From Novosphingobium jiangmenense (GTDB lineage: Bacteria; Pseudomonadota; Alphaproteobacteria; Sphingomonadales; Sphingomonadaceae): DNA of 64,000 bases. The notes under the pieces were generated by a model that saw nothing but the letters and a program-made list of their open reading frames with translations, was not told the origin of the DNA and searched no databases. Where the stretch lies: the NCBI RefSeq assembly GCF_015694345.1, contig NZ_JADQDC010000004.1, positions 62,001 through 126,000 of the forward strand, in the 5' to 3' direction. Of the stretch, positions 25,252 through 34,100 are shown in pieces; the first letter of the stretch is position 1; every line of letters starts with the position of its first letter. Made by a program: the position numbers and the translations under genes.

Positions 25252-26361
25252 GTGGTTAACGCAAGTCCAACTCTTCGAGGCAGAGAGGCAACTCCCGGGG
25301 GCAGAGGGGCAACTCCTGGCAACGAAGGCCTGACTCTCGAGCGCAAAGTGCAGGCAGAAGCGCTACGCCTCGGCTTCGCCGCCTGCGGCATCGCGCCGGC
25401 CAGCGATGACCCCCTCCGCGCGACTCGACTCGAGCAGTGGATCGCCGATGGTTGCCACGGATCGATGGAGTGGATGGAGACGCGGCTCCATCACCGTCGT
25501 GGCCCGCAGTCGCTCTGGCCCGAAGCGAGGAGCGTGATCGCGCTGGGGATGAGCTATGCCCCGGCGGCAGACCCTCGCGCACTGGAAGCGCACCCGGAGC
25601 GTGGGCGCATTTCGGTCTACGCGCAGGGCGGCGATTATCACGACGTGGTGAAGCGCAATCTCAAGGCGCTGGCGCGGTGGCTGGTGGCCGAGGTGCCGGG
25701 AGCGGAGGTCAAGGTCTTCGTCGATACCGCGCCGGTCATGGAAAAGCCGCTGGGGCAGGCGGCGGGGATCGGGTGGCAGGGGAAGCATACCAATCTGGTC
25801 AGCCGGACGCACGGATCCTGGCTGTTCCTCGGCGCGATCTATACGACGCTGGAGTTGACGCCCGATGCGCCGCACGCCGACCGCTGCGGGTCATGCACCG
25901 CATGCCAGACGGCCTGTCCCACGATGGCTTTTCCCAAGCCTTATCAGCTCGATGCGCGGCGGTGCATTTCCTACCTGACGATCGAGCACAAGGGGCCGGT
26001 GGCGGAGGAGTTTCGGGCCGCCCTGGGCAACCGTATCTACGGCTGCGACGATTGCCTTGCCGCCTGTCCGTGGAACAGCTTTGCGCAAGCGGCGCAGGCC
26101 AATCGCGCGTTCCTGCCGCGCGCCGAACTGACCGCGCCGAAGCTGGCGGAGCTGCTGGCACTGGACGATGCAACGTTCCGCAAGGTGTTCAGCGGCAGTC
26201 CGATCAAGCGGATCGGGCGGGACCGGATGGTGCGCAACTGTCTTTACGCCGCCGGCAACAGCGGAGACCGGACGCTGCTGCCAATGGTTGAGGCCTTGCG
26301 CAGCGATCCTGACCCAGCGGTGGCAGATGCCGCACGCTGGGCTGCGGAGCGGCTGGCTTAG
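25252..26361 (+). CDS. queG: Epoxyqueuosine reductase
   Basis: Last step of queuosine synthesis in tRNA, a cobalamin- and Fe-S-dependent reduction. It carries two ferredoxin-like clusters ([13 protein letters not shown] and [10 protein letters not shown]), the catalytic Asp region [15 protein letters not shown] and [15 protein letters not shown]. Family homology begins around [14 protein letters not shown]. Starting at GTG 25252 adds a 29-residue N-terminal extension containing a 21-base tandem duplication, so the true start may be different (CTG 25330 is near the homology start). It converges on the reductase gene with a 4-base overlap. Confidence 0.93.
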   Translation: MVNASPTLRGREATPGGRGATPGNEGLTLERKVQAEALRLGFAACGIAPASDDPLRATRLEQWIADGCHGSMEWMETRLHHRRGPQSLWPEARSVIALGMSYAPAADPRALEAHPERGRISVYAQGGDYHDVVKRNLKALARWLVAEVPGAEVKVFVDTAPVMEKPLGQAAGIGWQGKHTNLVSRTHGSWLFLGAIYTTLELTPDAPHADRCGSCTACQTACPTMAFPKPYQLDARRCISYLTIEHKGPVAEEFRAALGNRIYGCDDCLAACPWNSFAQAAQANRAFLPRAELTAPKLAELLALDDATFRKVFSGSPIKRIGRDRMVRNCLYAAGNSGDRTLLPMVEALRSDPDPAVADAARWAAERLA

Positions 26362-27587
26362 GCCACCATTTCCTTCAGCGGAACGCTGGCGTCGGCCAGT
26401 TGCTCGGGCGAGAGCTGGGCGCGGGCTTCGACCAGTTTCTTGCCCTGCACGTAGTCCTTGACCATGTTCACGCAATCGAGCGCGATGACCTTGCCGTTCT
26501 TGAGGTAGACCACCGAGAACGAACGCGTCGCCGGATCGCCGCGCAGCACGGCGTTGTCGTGGCCGGTGGAGAGGCCGACGGTCTGCAGGCGCAGGTCATA
26601 CTGGTTTGACCAGAACCATGGCGTCGCCTTGTAGGGCACAGGAGCGCCGCAGATGTCCTTGGCGGCGGTGGTCGCCTGATCGTTGGCGTTCTGGACGGAT
26701 TCGAGGCGGATCACTGCGCCGTCGGCGAAATCGTTGGCATGGGCCGCGCAATCGCCGATGGCATAGACATCGGGCAGCGAGGTGCGGCAGAATTCGTCGA
26801 CATCCACGCCGTTGCCACCCGAAGCGCCAGCCGAGAGCAGCGGGCCGACGCAGGGGATGATGCCGATGCCGACAATGACGATATCGGCGGGGAGCACGGA
26901 GCCGTCCTGCATCTTCACCCCGGTCACCTTGGTGCCATCGCCTTCGATGCAGTCCATCGCCGCGCCGGTGCGCAGATCGACGCCGTGGGCGCGGTGTTCG
27001 GCCTGATAGAACTCGGACAGCGCTTCACCGGCAACGCGCGCCAGCACGCGCGGCAGGGCTTCGAGCAGGGTCACGTGAACGTCAAACTTGGTCAGCACCG
27101 CTGCTGCTTCGAGGCCGATGTAGCCGCCGCCGATGACCACGGCGCGCTTGGCTCCGGCATCGAGTTCGCTCATCAGGCGATCAGCGTCCTCCTTGGTGCG
27201 CACCGCATGAACACCGGCGAGGTCCGCGCCCATGCATGACAGGCGGCGCGGATCGCCGCCGGTCGCCCAGATCAGCTTGCCGTAGCCGATCTCGCTGCCG
27301 TCACCGAGCTTGACGGTGTGCGCGGCGGGATCGAGCGAGACGACTTCGGCGCCGAGCTTCATCTCGACCGCCTTGTCCTCCCAGAACTGGGCGGGGCGGA
27401 TGCAGATGCGATCGAAGGTCTTGTCGCGGGCGAGGTATTCCTTCGACAGCGGCGGACGCTCGTAAGGGATCTCGGGCTCGCGCCCGATCACCAGAATGCG
27501 GCCTTCGAAACCGTTCTGGCGCAGTGCGATGGCCGCCTGCGCGCCGCCATGGCCTGCACCCACGATGATGACGTCTGCGTGTTCCAT
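26358..27587 (-). CDS. NAD(P)H-dependent ferredoxin reductase (ArR-like)
   Basis: A 409-residue FAD flavoprotein of the putidaredoxin reductase type. It has the FAD-binding [13 protein letters not shown] at residues 6-18, [12 protein letters not shown], the ATGGDPRRL hinge, the NAD-binding [16 protein letters not shown] and the second FAD motif [11 protein letters not shown]. The sequence closely resembles ArR of Novosphingobium aromaticivorans, which feeds electrons through a [2Fe-2S] ferredoxin to several P450s. Here it lies near the CYP153-like gene. The divergent upstream gap holds a short palindrome that may be an operator. Confidence 0.92.
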   Translation of the reverse strand: MEHADVIIVGAGHGGAQAAIALRQNGFEGRILVIGREPEIPYERPPLSKEYLARDKTFDRICIRPAQFWEDKAVEMKLGAEVVSLDPAAHTVKLGDGSEIGYGKLIWATGGDPRRLSCMGADLAGVHAVRTKEDADRLMSELDAGAKRAVVIGGGYIGLEAAAVLTKFDVHVTLLEALPRVLARVAGEALSEFYQAEHRAHGVDLRTGAAMDCIEGDGTKVTGVKMQDGSVLPADIVIVGIGIIPCVGPLLSAGASGGNGVDVDEFCRTSLPDVYAIGDCAAHANDFADGAVIRLESVQNANDQATTAAKDICGAPVPYKATPWFWSNQYDLRLQTVGLSTGHDNAVLRGDPATRSFSVVYLKNGKVIALDCVNMVKDYVQGKKLVEARAQLSPEQLADASVPLKEMVA

Positions 27588-27644
27588 CCGGTGACCCTTC
27601 GAATCCCTCTGCCTTGCGCCTGCCGTTTGGACAAAAGCGTCCCG

Positions 27645-27658
27645 GCGTCAACTGACGC
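27645..27658. promoter_or_regulatory. Candidate operator between the reductase and serine hydrolase genes
   Basis: GCGTCA-AC-TGACGC is a perfect 6-bp inverted repeat with a 2-base spacer, located 58 bases upstream of the reductase start in the divergent gap. On the minus strand it contains TTGACG, which could also be a -35 box. Function is inferred from position and symmetry. Confidence 0.35.
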
Positions 27659-27690
27659 AATCGAAAAAGACCATCCCTACAAGGCCACTC

Positions 27691-27720
27691 TTGCCGAAAG
27701 CGGCCATTGCGGATTATGCT
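27691..27720 (+). promoter_or_regulatory. Candidate promoter of the serine hydrolase gene
   Basis: TTGCCG at 27691-27696 and TATGCT at 27715-27720 are spaced by 18 bases, about 55 bases before the ATG. The hexamers resemble a sigma70 promoter; the evidence is sequence resemblance only. Confidence 0.35.
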
Positions 27721-27774
27721 ATGCAATATAACACATGGGCGACGTAAGATCGCTCGACGGGAGTGGAGACAAAG

Positions 27775-28974
27775 ATGCGCGCAAGAACGGCAATCGCGGC
27801 ACTGCTGGCCGTGGCTACCCTCGCTCCGATGTCGGTAGCGGCAGACGAACCGGTTCAGACGCCGCCCGACCCGGTCATCTCGATGCGGCAGCACTGGCTG
27901 GACGACGGCATCAACAGCTTCAACTTCCGCAACTCCGCGCAGATTTTCGAGACGCGGACTGTGGCCAAGGGCAAGATGGCCTGGCCTCTGCTGCAAGGTG
28001 CGAAGGCCACCATGCCCGCCGATTACGACAACTGGGCGCGGCGGACCTATACCAATGCGCTGCTGGTGATCCACGATGGCCGGATAGTGTTCGAGGACTA
28101 TCGCAACCGGACGACCCCTGAAGATCGTTTCATCTCGTTCTCGATGGCCAAGACGATCACCGCGCTGCTGGTCGGCCTTGCGGTTCAGGACGGCAAGATT
28201 GCCTCGATCGACGATCCGGTGAGCAAGTACGTGCCCGAACTGAAGGGCGGCGGCTACGAGGGCGTCTCGATCCGCCACTTGCTGCAGATGCGCTCGGGCG
28301 TGGCTTACGAGGAGCGCTACGACTTCGGCGAAAAGCCGAGCCTTGCCGCGCTAATCCACATGAACGCCATCGTCGCCAACAAGGAGCGCTTTGCCGACCG
28401 CGCAAGGACCATCGCCAAGGCCGTGGAGCCAGGCAGCCGCTTCAACTATGCCACGCTCGACACCGCAGTGCTCGGCTGGGTGGTGGAAAGCGCCACGGGC
28501 GAGAAGCTGGCGTCATACATGAGCCGCCGCCTGTGGCAGCCGCTGGGTGCGGAAGCGGATGGCTTCTGGATCGCCGACGGGCCGCAAGGGGTAGGGCGCG
28601 AGCTTTCGGGCATGGGCTACAACGCGCGGTTGCGGGACTTCGGGCGGCTGGGGCTGATGCTGCTGAACAAGGGCAAGGCCAACGGACGGCAAGTGGTGCC
28701 CGAAAGCTGGGTCAAGCAGCAGACCACGATGATCCCGTTCGCGGCATCGGCGGCGCTCGGCCTCGGCAAGGGCTATGGCTTCCAGACCTGGCAACTGGAC
28801 AGCGAGCCGGGCGCCTATTCCGCCGTGGGGCTGGCCGGGCAATTCATCTACGTTCACCCCGCCAGCAACACGGTGATCGTGAAGCTGAGCCATTTCCCCA
28901 ATCCGGAGCCGGAAGGGGTGATCGACGAAACGCTGAAGGGCTTTCACGCGATCATCGCGGGCCTGCCGAAGTAG
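27775..28974 (+). CDS. Serine hydrolase, beta-lactamase/class C-like family
   Basis: A 399-residue exported protein with signal peptide RARTAIAALLAVATLAPMSVA. The serine-lysine dyad is in FISFSMAKTITALL (SxxK), and a Tyr motif in SRFNYATLDTAVLG stands in for YxN. C-terminal blocks such as GYGFQTWQLD and GQFIYVHPASNTVIVKLS match the beta-lactamase/esterase EstB-like family. It is more likely an esterase or peptidase than a resistance enzyme. ATG 27775 follows a GGAG site; GTG 27763 is less likely. Confidence 0.87.
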   Translation: MRARTAIAALLAVATLAPMSVAADEPVQTPPDPVISMRQHWLDDGINSFNFRNSAQIFETRTVAKGKMAWPLLQGAKATMPADYDNWARRTYTNALLVIHDGRIVFEDYRNRTTPEDRFISFSMAKTITALLVGLAVQDGKIASIDDPVSKYVPELKGGGYEGVSIRHLLQMRSGVAYEERYDFGEKPSLAALIHMNAIVANKERFADRARTIAKAVEPGSRFNYATLDTAVLGWVVESATGEKLASYMSRRLWQPLGAEADGFWIADGPQGVGRELSGMGYNARLRDFGRLGLMLLNKGKANGRQVVPESWVKQQTTMIPFAASAALGLGKGYGFQTWQLDSEPGAYSAVGLAGQFIYVHPASNTVIVKLSHFPNPEPEGVIDETLKGFHAIIAGLPK

Positions 28975-28977
28975 CGG

Positions 28978-29586
28978 TCAGATCTCGACAATGGTGGCGG
29001 CGAGGCGTTCGACCTCGGCGCGATCGTGGCTTACATAGAGGATGGGCAGGCGCATCTCGTCGCGCAGGCGCTCGATGACGCGCATGACCTCTTCGCGGCG
29101 GGCGCGGTCAAGCGAGGCGAGGGGTTCGTCCATCAGCAGGAAGCGGGGGTTGGAGAGGAGGGCGCGGCCGATGGCGACGCGTTGCGCCTCACCGCCCGAG
29201 AGGGTGCGCGGCCAGCGGTGAAGCAGGTGGGCGATGCCAAGGAAGTCGACCACTTCGGCTTGTGACATCACGCCACCGTGGCGCGCGCCATAGGCGAGGT
29301 TGGCGCGGACGCGCAGGTGGGGGAATAGCCGTGCGTCCTGAAACACATAGCCGGAGCGGCGTTGCTGGACGGGCATGTCCATTCCGGCGGCGCTGTCGAA
29401 CAGGACTTCGCCGCCGACGGCGATGCGGCCCTGATTCGGCCTCAGCAGGCCGGAGACCATGTTGAGGATCGAGGTCTTGCCTGCGCCCGAGGGGCCGAAC
29501 AGCGCAGTGAGGCCGGGGGGCGCGGCGAAGCTGCAGGCGATGTGCGTATCGCCTAGCTTGCGCGAGACGGTGACCTCAAAGGACAT
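28978..29586 (-). CDS. modC: Molybdate ABC transporter ATP-binding protein, short form
   Basis: A 202-residue ATPase with Walker A GPSGAGKTS, signature LSGGEAQR, Walker B FLLMDEPLASLD and the switch His in YVSHDRAEVER. Order and content of the neighbours identify the molybdate system. Typical ModC proteins are about 350 residues with a C-terminal TOBE (molybdate-sensing) domain; here the protein stops right after the ATPase domain at ATIVEI. The stop looks genuine, so regulation by the TOBE domain is absent. It overlaps modB by 11 bases. Confidence 0.9.
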   Translation of the reverse strand: MSFEVTVSRKLGDTHIACSFAAPPGLTALFGPSGAGKTSILNMVSGLLRPNQGRIAVGGEVLFDSAAGMDMPVQQRRSGYVFQDARLFPHLRVRANLAYGARHGGVMSQAEVVDFLGIAHLLHRWPRTLSGGEAQRVAIGRALLSNPRFLLMDEPLASLDRARREEVMRVIERLRDEMRLPILYVSHDRAEVERLAATIVEI

Positions 29587-30262
29587 GGGCGCTCCTGCCC
29601 ATGCGACGGGCGAGGACTTCGGAGATGACCAGCGCCGCCAGCGAGAGAAGGACCGAGATCATGGCAAGGCGAGTGACTGCGCTTTCGCCACCGGGGATCT
29701 GCAAGGCACTGTAGATCGCGAGTGGCAGGGTCTGGGTTTCGCCGGGGATATTGCTGACGAAGGTGATCGTCGCGCCGAATTCGCCGAGCGAGCGGGCGAA
29801 GCCGAGCACGGTTCCGGCAATCACGCCCGGCAGCGCGAGCGGGACGGTGATCGTGCGGAAAGTGCGCCAGCGCGAGGCGCCAAGGGTCATGGCGGCGACT
29901 TCGAGGCGCTGGTCGACCGCTTCGATCGACAGGCGCATGGCACGGACCATCAGCGGCAGGGCCATGACGGCGGCGGCGAGCGCGGCGCCGGTCCAGCGGA
30001 ACATGAAGGTGAGGCCGAGGGTGCCATCGAGCCATGCTCCGGCGGGGCCTTGCGGGCCGAAGGCGAGGAGCAGGAGCCAGCCGGTCACGACCGGCGGGAG
30101 GACCAGCGGCAAGTGGATCAGCGCATCGAGCAGGACCTTGCCGGGGAAGCGCCCCCGCGCCAGCGCCCATGCCAGCGCGAAAGCGACAGGCAGGCAGGCA
30201 GCGACCGCGACGGCACCGACCTTGAGCGAAAGCCGGACGATCTCCCACTCCTCGGCGGTCAT
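29576..30262 (-). CDS. modB: Molybdate ABC transporter permease
   Basis: A 228-residue permease with about five membrane helices and the binding-protein-dependent motif region EVAAMTLGASRWRTFRTITVPLALPGVIAG (EAA loop), ending FGATITFVSNIPGETQTLPLAIY, which is characteristic of ModB. ATG 30262 overlaps the modA stop as ATGA, and its own 3' end overlaps modC. The three genes are therefore one coupled unit. Confidence 0.94.
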   Translation of the reverse strand: MTAEEWEIVRLSLKVGAVAVAACLPVAFALAWALARGRFPGKVLLDALIHLPLVLPPVVTGWLLLLAFGPQGPAGAWLDGTLGLTFMFRWTGAALAAAVMALPLMVRAMRLSIEAVDQRLEVAAMTLGASRWRTFRTITVPLALPGVIAGTVLGFARSLGEFGATITFVSNIPGETQTLPLAIYSALQIPGGESAVTRLAMISVLLSLAALVISEVLARRMGRSAHVL

Positions 30263-31035
30263 CAGCGCTGCCCGAACCCGCGCTTGAGGAAGATGGCGCG
30301 GCCTTCGCGGGAGATCAGGAAGCGGCGGAAGGCTTCTGCGTCGCGATGGCGTGAACTGGCGAGGAGGGCGACCGGGTAAGTGATCGGCTGGTGGCTGGCG
30401 GCGGGGAACGTGCCGATGACGCGGACGGCGCGCGAGGCCATGGCGTCGGTGGCGTAGACGATGCCGAGGGGAGCGGCGCCGCGTTCGACCAGCGCGAGGG
30501 CGGCGCGGACGTTCTCGGCGGCGGCGACCTTGCCCGCGACGGTGGTCCAGACTCCCAGCTTGGTGAGCGCCTCGCGCCCGTAGCGACCGGCAGGGACAGC
30601 AGCGGGATCGGCCATGGCGAGGCGACCGGTGCCCAGCGCCTTGGCCAATGCGAAGTTGCGGGTGGTCCGCAGGTTCACGCGGCTTTGCGCAGGCGCGATG
30701 AGGACCAGCCGGTTTTCGGTGAGGCGGGCGCGGGTGCCAAGCTTGAGCAGGGACTTGCGCTGAAGGTAATCCATCCACTCTTCATCGGCAGACGCGAAGA
30801 GATCGGCGCGGGCGCCAGCCTCGGCCTGACGCGCCAGCGCGGATGAGGCGGCGAAGGAAAGGACCGGGCGGGGATGGCCTTTGCGCGCCCATGCAGTCGC
30901 GGCGTCAGTCATCGCTTCCTGCAGGCTGGCGGCGGCGAGGACCAGCGGGCCTTTGTCCTGCGCCAGCGCCGGGGTGGCCGGGCCGAGCGCGAGCAGCAGG
31001 GCGAGGAAGGCGCGGCGCAGAATCGGCGGCATCAT
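30262..31035 (-). CDS. modA: Molybdate-binding periplasmic protein
   Basis: A 257-residue solute-binding protein with a signal peptide (RRAFLALLLALGPATPALAQ). It has ModA features: LVLAAASLQEAMTDAA, LSFAASSALARQAEAGARADLFASADEEWMD, LVLIAP and the C-terminal RFLISREGRAIFLKRGFG. It binds oxyanions in the periplasm and delivers them to ModBC. Two adjacent ATG codons (31035, 31032) can serve as start; no clear Shine-Dalgarno site lies upstream, and the predicted promoter and operator are unusually close, so the mRNA may be nearly leaderless. Confidence 0.93.
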   Translation of the reverse strand: MMPPILRRAFLALLLALGPATPALAQDKGPLVLAAASLQEAMTDAATAWARKGHPRPVLSFAASSALARQAEAGARADLFASADEEWMDYLQRKSLLKLGTRARLTENRLVLIAPAQSRVNLRTTRNFALAKALGTGRLAMADPAAVPAGRYGREALTKLGVWTTVAGKVAAAENVRAALALVERGAAPLGIVYATDAMASRAVRVIGTFPAASHQPITYPVALLASSRHRDAEAFRRFLISREGRAIFLKRGFGQR

Positions 31036-31040
31036 GGTTC

Positions 31041-31088
31041 CGGAACAAGCTATGTTCCGCTGTATATACCATGATGCCGCTTGGGCAA
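31041..31088 (-). promoter_or_regulatory. mod operon promoter and operator-like palindrome
   Basis: Immediately upstream of modA is the 19-base palindrome CGGAACAAGCTATGTTCCG (31041-31059; 7-bp arms, 5-base centre). On the minus strand a TTGCCC near 31086 and TATACA near 31066 are spaced about 16 bases as -35 and -10 boxes, putting the start site in the palindrome. An operator overlapping +1 would fit repression, for example by a ModE-like or other regulator; the site does not match the classical ModE TATAT consensus. Confidence 0.5.
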
Positions 31089-31103
31089 TGGCGGCCAGAG
31101 GGT

Positions 31104-34100
31104 TCAGCGGCCGAGCAGGGTCCTCGCTTGGCTGGCGACTTGCGCGAGCATGGCCGGAGCCACTGCCGGTGCAGCCTGCGCGCGGGCGACGAGGCTGCGG
31201 AACTGGCGCACGGCCACCGCATTCGCCGAGAGCCATTCGCTGACGAAGGCATCGGGCGAGCCGCCCTTCGACCGCGCGAGGAAATCGAGGCGCATCTGCT
31301 GGAAATCGCGGGCAAGCCCGGCGACAAGCAGGCGCTCCCACGGATCGGACGGATTCATGCGGCGTGCGGCCTGTTGCGCCCAGTCGATACCGAGTGCTGC
31401 GCCGAGATCGGCGAAGGCACCGGTCAGTGCGGCGGCATCGACATTGAGCTCTCCGGCGAGATGGGCGAGGCCGATGGCGCCGTCCATGTCGTAGAGGTGG
31501 ACGAGCCGCGATGCGATTTCGGCGGGGACGCCGCTGGTGGCGAGATCGTCGGCCATGCGGCGCGCCTGTGCCTGCGCCGCACCGCGCAGCAGGTCTGCAG
31601 TGGTGTGCGAGAGCAGGGCGACGCCGCCGAACAGGTCCTCGATCAGGGCGTCGGGCGATTGCGTGCCGCGACCGGCGCGCAGGACGTCGGCGACATGGCC
31701 GCGCAGGCCTTGGGCGATGCGGTCGAACAGGTCGAGGCGCAGAGTTTCTGGCATGTCTGCGGTGTCGAGCAGGTCCCAGGTATTGCGCAGATCAAGCAGT
31801 CGCTCTGCCGCGACGAAGGCGGCGGCGACTTGCGCCAGCGAGACGCCCTCTTCCTCGCACAGTTCGAACGGGATCACCGGGCCCATGCGGTTGATGATGC
31901 GGTTGGCGAGCTTGGTGGCGATGATCTCGCGGCGCAGGCGGTGGTGGACGATCTCGGTTTCGTAGGCCTCCCGCATCTGCGGCGGGAAGGCGGCGACGAG
32001 TTCCTCTTCGAGCACGGGATCATCGACCACGGTGCTCTCTTCCAGCGCGCGCTGGAGCACGAGCTTGCTACTGGAAAGCAGCACGGCGAGTTCGGGGCGG
32101 GTGAGGCCCTGCCCTGCGGCAGCGCGGCGGGCGAGGTCTTCGGCACCGGCGAGGCCTTCGGTCTTGCGATCGAGGTCGCCGCCTTCCTCGAGCACGTCGA
32201 TCAGGCGCGACCATGCCGGCATGGCGGGGGCGCCGCCGCGTTCGGCGATGGACAGGGCCAGCGCCTGCAGGCGATTGTCCTCGAGCACGAGGTGGGCGAC
32301 CTCGTCGGTCATCGCGGCGAGCAGTTCGACGCGGGCGTCTTCGGTCAGCTTGCCCGAGCGCTTGGCGGCGGCGAGGGCGATCTTGATGTTGACCTCGTTG
32401 TCCGAGCAATCGACGCCGGCGGAGTTGTCGATGAAGTCGGTGTTGATACGGCCACCGTGCAGCGAGAACTCGATACGCGCGGCTTGGGTGGTGCCGAGGT
32501 TGGCGCCTTCGCCGATGACCTTGGCACGGACCTCGTTGGCCGAGACGCGGACGGAATCGTTGGACGGGTCGCCGACATCGACGTTGTTCTGCGTTGAGGC
32601 CCTCACGTAGGTGCCGATGCCGCCGAACCAGAGCAGGTCGACGCTGCTGCGCAGGATCGCCGAGATGAGGGTTTCGGGATCGGTCTCGGCGACGTCCAGC
32701 CCAAGCATGGCCTGCACTTCGGGCGAGAGCGGGATCGCCTTCATCGAGCGGGGGAATACGCCGCCGCCCTTGGAAATCAGGGTCTTGTCGTAATCGTCCC
32801 AGCTGGAGCGGGGCAGCGCGAACATGCGGTTGCGCTCTTCCCAACTGCGCGCCGGGTCGGGATCGGGATCGAGGAAGACGTGGCGGTGGTCGAACGCTGC
32901 GACGACCTTCAGCGCCTTCGACAGCAGCATGCCGTTGCCGAACACGTCGCCCGACATGTCGCCGCAACCGGCCACGCGGATCGGCTGGGTCTGCACGTCG
33001 ACGCCGAGTTCGAGGAAATGGCGGCGGACCGAGAGCCAGGCCCCGCGCGCGGTGATACCCATGGCCTTGTGGTCGTAACCCTTCGAGCCGCCGCTGGCGA
33101 AGGCATCGTCGAGCCAGAAGTCCTTCGATTCGGCGATGGCATTGGCGACGTCGGAGAAGGTGGCGGTGCCCTTGTCGGCGGCGACGACGAAGTAGGGGTC
33201 CTCGCCATCGCGGATCACGACATGGGCGGGGTGGACGACCTTGCCCTCGACGATGTTGTCGGTGATCGACAGCAGGGTGCGGATGAACACCTGGTAGCTG
33301 ACCTTGCCCTCGGCGAGCCAGCCTTCGCGGTCCTTGACGGGATCGGGCAACTGCTTGGGATAGAAGCCACCCTTGGCGCCGGTCGGCACGATCACGGCGT
33401 TCTTGACGCGCTGCGCCTTCATCAGGCCCAGGACTTCGGTGCGGAAATCGTCGCGACGGTCGGACCAGCGCAGGCCCCCGCGCGCGACGGGCCCTGCGCG
33501 CAGGTGGATACCTTCGACGCGGGGGGAATAGACGAATATCTCGCGCCACGGCAGCGGCTTGGGCAGGCCGGGGACGAGGGCGGAATCGATCTTGAAGGCC
33601 ATCGCCTCTGCAGCAGCGGGGGCGAAGGCGTTGGTGCGCAGGATCGCGCCGACGAGCGCGCGGAAGCTGCGCAGGAGGCGGTCGTCGTTGATCGCGGCAA
33701 CACTTGCGAGGCCGGTCCGGATGCGCTCCTCGGCTTGGCCAAAGGCCTCATCGCGGTCGCCGGTGAAAGCGGGATCGTGGCGGGCGACGAAGGCATCGAC
33801 AAGGCCGCGCGTGACTGTCGGTGCGTTCTTGAGTGCCTCGACGACGGTGGGGATGCCGAAGGTCATGCCGGCCTGGCGCAAGTAGCGGTAGAAGGCGCGG
33901 AGCCAGTTGGCTTCGGTGGCGGTGAGGCCGGTGGCGACGATGAGGCGGTTGAAGGCATCGTCCTCGGCCGCGCCGTTGAGGACCGCGGCGAGCGAGCTTT
34001 CGATCGAGGCCGCGCGGGCGAGCAGGTCTTCGACCGAGCTGTCAGCCGGATGGGCGACGAGGAAATCGTGGATGTAGCCCAAGCGGCCGCCGTCGAGCGG

